Source: Syntrophaceae bacterium UBA6109 (GTDB lineage Bacteria > Desulfobacterota > Syntrophia > Syntrophales > UBA6109). Taken from it: a stretch of 60,204 bases of DNA. A model generated the notes under the pieces. It was not told the origin of the DNA and did not search any database. It saw nothing but the letters and a program-made list of their open reading frames with translations. Below, piece after piece: positions 59,723 to 60,204 of this stretch; positions within the stretch are counted from its first letter, which is position 1, and every line of letters begins with the position of its first letter. Both the position numbers and the translations under genes were made by a program. The DNA lies in NCBI GenBank assembly GCA_002428445.1, contig DIWJ01000067.1, positions 71,659 to 131,862 on the forward strand. The letters are read 5' to 3'.

Positions 59723-60204
59723 ATGGATTTCAATCTGACCGATCAGCAGCAGATGTATGTCGACACGGTGGGCAAGTTCGTCCGCACGGAAATTCTCCCT
59801 TCCGTTCAGAAGATGGAGAAAGCGCACATCTTCCCCTGGGATGTCGTCCGGAAGGCCTGGGACCTGGGCATCCTGAACCTCAGTATCCCCGAACGGATCA
59901 AGGGATACGAGGTCGATATCCTCTCAACCGCACTGATCATCAAGGAGTTGTCCTATGGGGACAGCGGCATCGCCACGTCGGCCATGTGCAATGATCTGGC
60001 CAACGCCGCGATTGCCCAGCACGGCAGCGAGTCCCAGCAGGACGCCTTTCTGAAGCCCTTCTGCGAAGCCCCGTTGATGGCCTCGTTCTGCCTGACCGAG
60101 CCCGGCGCGGGATCGGACAACTCGGCAATGACCACCTTCATCAAGAAGCGCGAAGACGGCCGCTACGTCCTCAACGGCGCGAAGTGTTTCATCACGAACG
60201 CCTC
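59723..60204 (+). CDS. Acyl-CoA dehydrogenase, N-terminal part
   Basis: The start at 59723 (AAAGGA upstream) opens a frame of 160 residues running off the window. DFNLTDQQQMY is a typical N-terminal helix; LMASFCLTEPGAGSDNSAM and GAKCFITN are the FAD/substrate-binding signature of acyl-CoA dehydrogenases. It should oxidise an acyl-CoA and feed electrons to ETF. It is the second gene of the sigma-54-driven unit; the 3' end and the catalytic base are not visible. Confidence 0.9.
   Translation, partial: MDFNLTDQQQMYVDTVGKFVRTEILPSVQKMEKAHIFPWDVVRKAWDLGILNLSIPERIKGYEVDILSTALIIKELSYGDSGIATSAMCNDLANAAIAQHGSESQQDAFLKPFCEAPLMASFCLTEPGAGSDNSAMTTFIKKREDGRYVLNGAKCFITNA

Noticed and set aside
1..60204. 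CRISPR arrays, insertion sequences, prophage genes, rRNA genes
   Set aside because: No regularly spaced repeats, transposase, integrase or phage-type genes were seen in the frames or intergenic regions; the only sign of rearrangement is the permease remnant at 42866.

Overview
The window has high-GC, densely packed, mostly short-spaced genes typical of a free-living anaerobic Gram-negative bacterium. Several things point to the Desulfobacterota (old Deltaproteobacteria), most likely a Syntrophus/Syntrophales-type syntroph or sulfate-reducer relative: many acyl-CoA enzymes (AMP- and ADP-forming ligases, two acyl-CoA dehydrogenases), ferredoxin-like and radical SAM proteins, outer-membrane and Mla-type genes, and sigma-54 regulation. 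The taxonomic call is inference from gene content. No rRNA, tRNA, CRISPR array, integrase or transposase was seen, so this looks like ordinary chromosome.

Layout. 0-2.4 kb: nitrogen block with the end of an ammonium transporter, a P-II protein, a small ORF with its own sigma-54-type promoter and palindrome, and a class I amidotransferase. 2.4-10.4 kb: outer-membrane beta-barrel protein, B12-binding radical SAM protein, a two-component system with nitroreductase and GNAT genes, RhlE helicase, Nudix protein. 10.5-13.3 kb: poly-gamma-glutamate synthesis genes pgsW-pgsB-pgsC. 13.4-20.6 kb: coiled-coil protein, Fe-S protein, thioesterase, metallo-hydrolase lipoprotein, SDR, secreted MsrB, acyl-CoA ligase with a structured leader. 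20.6-23.5 kb: Mla-type lipid transport operon whose ATPase is severely degenerate. 23.6-29.5 kb: FAH-family enzyme, DegP, endonuclease III relative, a perfect parS site, carboxyltransferase subunit, DUF374 acyltransferase.

29.5-35.9 kb: a tight minus-strand operon (class IV aminotransferase, ADP-forming acyl-CoA synthetase, acyl-CoA dehydrogenase, phosphotransferase, SDR) that reads as an amino-acid or carboxylic-acid catabolic unit able to yield ATP or ADP-linked thioester chemistry. 36-38 kb: MBL hydrolase, hotdog protein, MutM. 38.5-42.8 kb: the most unusual unit, a lysine 2,3-aminomutase-like radical SAM enzyme followed by two different ATP-grasp ligases and a GNAT acetyltransferase with overlapping start/stop codons, followed by a decayed phosphate-permease fragment. 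This looks like a small pathway making and conjugating a beta-amino acid (probably beta-lysine).

43-60 kb: AI-2E family permease, flavin-type oxidase, rRNA methyltransferase, glutamate racemase, CNNM/CorC protein, double-length ThyX, pyruvate-phosphate-dikinase-like protein, an NtrC-type two-component pair, TrkA-TrkH potassium uptake, and finally a sigma-54-promoter-driven malonyltransferase-like gene with an acyl-CoA dehydrogenase running off the end. The presence of an NtrC-family activator a few kb from that promoter makes local control possible but is not shown.
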